Assembly: GCA_910578865.1 (NCBI GenBank) | Contig: CAJTRM010000029.1 | Span: 1-33,775, forward strand | Length of the DNA stretch: 33,775 nucleotides | Reading direction: 5' to 3' | DNA from: an uncultured Dorea sp. | GTDB taxonomy: Bacteria > Bacillota_A > Clostridia > Lachnospirales > Lachnospiraceae | In this document: in pieces, positions 32,208-33,775 of the stretch | Layout: every line of letters begins with the position of its first letter | How positions within the stretch are numbered: position 1 is the first letter of the stretch | The notes under the pieces: model-generated | Seen by the model: only the letters and a program-made list of their open reading frames with translations | Databases searched by the model: none | What the model was told of the DNA's origin: nothing | Program-made: the position numbers and the translations under genes

Positions 32208-32236
32208 TTGTTTTGACATTTCTGACAGGCTATAAT
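32208..32236 (+). promoter_or_regulatory. promoter of the LytTR regulator
   Basis: TATAAT (32231-32236) lies 17 bases after TTGTTT (32208-32213), a poor -35. An alternative TTGACA at 32213-32218 is too close to the -10 to serve. A weak -35 with an activator site upstream suggests autoactivation. The leader contains a hairpin GGCAAAAG-TTTAT-CTTTTGCC at 32258-32278. Confidence 0.55.
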
Positions 32237-32309
32237 AAAATATCTATCTATGGCAGGGGCAAAAGTTTATCTTTTGCCGCTGACGGTATAATGACGAGGA
32301 GGTGACGCA

Positions 32310-33014
32310 TTGATCCGTATTGCAATTTGTGATGATGAAAAACATATGTCTGATCATATAAGGTCAATGGTCTCTGATTTCTTTCGTAAAAAGAACCGGG
32401 AGATCAGCCTTCGTATGTTTTCCAGCGGCGAAGAGCTGCTGAACTACAATGGGCAGATCGACATCCTGTTTTTGGATATCCAGATGAAGGACATGGACGG
32501 TATGGAAACGGCAAGGAAACTGAGGGCGGATAAATTCCGGGGCTTTTTAGTCTTCATTACGGTACTGAAAGAAATGGTGTTCCAGTCTTTTGAGGTACAG
32601 GCCTACGATTATCTGGTCAAGCCGGTGGATAATAAACAGTTTGAAAAGACGATGGAGCGCCTCTATACTGCCATACAAAACGCCAGTGAAGACAGCCTGC
32701 TGGTGCAAAAGGGATATGAGGGGCGTATCATCCTAAAGGATGAGATCGTCTACTGTGAGATCATAAACAGGAAAATATATCTGAACCTGGCTTCCGGCGA
32801 GGTTGTTGATTATTATGAAAGGATTGAAAACATGGAAACAAAGCTGGACAACCGTTTTTACCGGTGCCATAGGAGTTATCTTATTAATCTGAAACATTTA
32901 AAAGGCTATAAAAACGGGACTGCCTATATGGATAATGGCAAAGAGATTCCCGTATCACGGCTGCGGAGCAAGGAGTTTTCCGGTGTTGTTCTGCAGTATA
33001 TGAAGAATATCTGA
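32310..33014 (+). CDS. LytTR-family response regulator (AgrA-like)
   Basis: This 234-residue protein starts at TTG, behind a strong GAGGAGGTGA. The receiver domain is about residues 1-120: DDE (9-11) acidic pocket, LFLDIQMKDMDG with Asp at about 54 as phosphoacceptor, and YLVKPVD with the conserved Lys. The LytTR DNA-binding domain is about 130-232 (FYRCHRSYLINLKHLKGY is its signature). It pairs with the downstream sensor kinase, in the same orientation, and probably controls a peptide-signalled or bacteriocin/virulence-like target. The direct repeat at 32169-32198 is a plausible own target. Confidence 0.92.
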   Translation: MIRIAICDDEKHMSDHIRSMVSDFFRKKNREISLRMFSSGEELLNYNGQIDILFLDIQMKDMDGMETARKLRADKFRGFLVFITVLKEMVFQSFEVQAYDYLVKPVDNKQFEKTMERLYTAIQNASEDSLLVQKGYEGRIILKDEIVYCEIINRKIYLNLASGEVVDYYERIENMETKLDNRFYRCHRSYLINLKHLKGYKNGTAYMDNGKEIPVSRLRSKEFSGVVLQYMKNI

Positions 33015-33035
33015 GATTTGTAATTGTTTCGATCG

Positions 33036-33060
33036 GAATTGCGCATTTACTGCGCAATTC
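33036..33060. repeat. hairpin between regulator and kinase genes
   Basis: GAATTGCGCA (33036-33045) pairs perfectly with TGCGCAATTC (33051-33060) around TTTAC. It has no T tract, so it is more likely an mRNA processing or stability element between the regulator and the kinase than a terminator. Confidence 0.5.
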
Positions 33061-33181
33061 GTGCGAAAGCGTACAGATGCAGGAGCAATCCCCATTGGCG
33101 AAGGCAATTTTATGGGATTGCGGAATATCTGTGAAGGAACTGAACAGATCTGCAGGGTATTTATTTGTGGGAGCTGGTAAC

Positions 33182-33775
33182 ATGGCAGAGTATTTAGATT
33201 TTTTCAATATATACATTATGGGCGTGATTGAGATGTCCTTCCAGTTTTATTTTCTGGCAAAGATCCTGAAAAAGAAAATATGGCCTCCTTTTTATTTCCT
33301 GTTTGGAGTATGTGCGGTGATTGTTACCCGCTTTCTTTCAGTTGGCACGATGACTGGCTTCGTGGTGATTGTATTTCTTCTTACGATATGTGGAATCTTG
33401 GTCTGCCATGCGGATTTTAAGTCTTCCCTTTTGTATGCGACCCTGACGACTGAAATCATGCTACTCTGCTATGGGATTGTGAAATCTCTGATAGGTTTGT
33501 TGTACGCATGGCTACCATATTTTTTCTATGATATGGCTGGTATTGCGGCCATGATGGTCAGCGAGGCCACGTCCCTTTTGCTGGCCGGGGTTTGTTATTA
33601 TATGGTGTATCGCTATTTTTCCAGGGATGTTTTTTATCCAAGGGATGCAATGCATCCCTTTTATACCGCATCGGAAATGCAGCAAATGTTTCTGGTTTTC
33701 ATTCCGATCCTGATGATTTTTATTATGAGTGAGTACATTAATACGCTTTCATTTGATTACCAGTATGTGGTCTTA
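33182..33775 (+). CDS. AgrC-like sensor kinase, N-terminal part (cut by window end)
   Basis: The frame is open to the last base of the window (198 codons). It encodes several hydrophobic membrane helices (FYFLFGVCAVIVTRFLSVGT, then FVVIVFLLTICGILVCHADF and two or three more) and no kinase domain yet. This fits the polytopic sensor part of an AgrC/GHKL histidine kinase encoded beside a LytTR regulator. The ATG at 33182 is chosen because GGGAG lies seven bases upstream. An in-frame ATG at 33077 would add 35 residues but has no ribosome binding site. The kinase assignment rests on position and topology. Confidence 0.7.
   Translation, partial: MAEYLDFFNIYIMGVIEMSFQFYFLAKILKKKIWPPFYFLFGVCAVIVTRFLSVGTMTGFVVIVFLLTICGILVCHADFKSSLLYATLTTEIMLLCYGIVKSLIGLLYAWLPYFFYDMAGIAAMMVSEATSLLLAGVCYYMVYRYFSRDVFYPRDAMHPFYTASEMQQMFLVFIPILMIFIMSEYINTLSFDYQYVVL

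Noticed and set aside
32213..32236. TTGACA/TATAAT as the promoter of the LytTR gene
   Set aside because: The spacer would be only 12 bases; the TATAAT works better with the weak TTGTTT 17 bases upstream.
1..33775. tRNA, rRNA or integrase genes and att sites
   Set aside because: No tRNA-like cloverleaf, rRNA segment, tyrosine or serine recombinase motif was found, so element ends cannot be placed.

Overview
The window looks like a stretch of a gut Clostridia genome, most likely Lachnospiraceae. The evidence is the low GC, the strong AGGAGG-type ribosome binding sites with frequent TTG/GTG starts, and the gene families present (DUF5688, DUF6809, TnpV, a holin-like type I toxin, MOBP relaxase, LytTR/AgrC-like regulators). 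It reads as a decaying integrative/mobilizable element carrying accessory cargo. No integrase, tRNA, rRNA or CRISPR array is visible.

Layout. (1) Bases 1-2800 are the end of a conjugative-element module: the 3' fragment of a topoisomerase III gene, two small proteins, a DUF5688 protein and a small HTH protein, closed by a terminator. (2) Bases 2870-11365 are a very AT-rich four-gene cassette that looks like anti-phage defence. It encodes a DUF4062 protein, an OLD-family ATPase/TOPRIM nuclease, a UvrD-like helicase (the last two arranged like Gabija GajA/GajB) and a 949-residue LRR-Roc-COR (Roco) GTPase. (3) Bases 11388-14276 return to the element backbone: a Trp-rich leader ORF that overlaps an intrinsic terminator, then the front of a large multidomain conjugation-associated gene. 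This gene has an in-frame stop, a TnpV gene overprinted in another frame, and no 3' end. (4) An IS3-family element (14272-15610) sits at that breakpoint. Its far side lies in an unrelated minus-strand gene, so the IS marks a deletion. (5) Bases 15611-18690 are a small-gene region. It holds three diverged copies of a promoter/operator block, one intact HTH gene, an HTH/ribbon-helix-helix chimeric pseudogene, DUF6809 and RHH genes, two unknown genes and a well-formed type I toxin-antitoxin locus. (6) Bases 18785-20930 are a mobilization module on the minus strand (mobC, relaxase split by a homopolymer frameshift) with a three-hairpin oriT candidate upstream of mobC and a 134-base imperfect inverted repeat downstream of the relaxase. 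(7) Bases 21157-30301 hold a secreted polymorphic toxin (degenerate transglutaminase, hydrophobic segments, HINT, C-terminal toxin), a probable immunity gene, a 1418-residue secreted multidomain protein and a DUF1349 protein. (8) Bases 30302-33775 contain gene debris (an IS3 relic and two signal peptidase I 3' fragments), an HTH regulator with a helical C-terminus, and the start of an Agr-like two-component system. The LytTR regulator of that system has a 21-bp-period direct repeat in front of its promoter.

The defence cassette, the toxin/immunity genes and the type I toxin are typical stabilising or protective cargo of mobile elements. The conjugation backbone itself looks broken in at least three places (topB, the large multidomain gene, the relaxase). 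The four-gene defence cassette, the Trp leader/attenuator and the overprinted tnpV are the most novel-looking parts. All family assignments come from motif recognition by eye, not from database searches.
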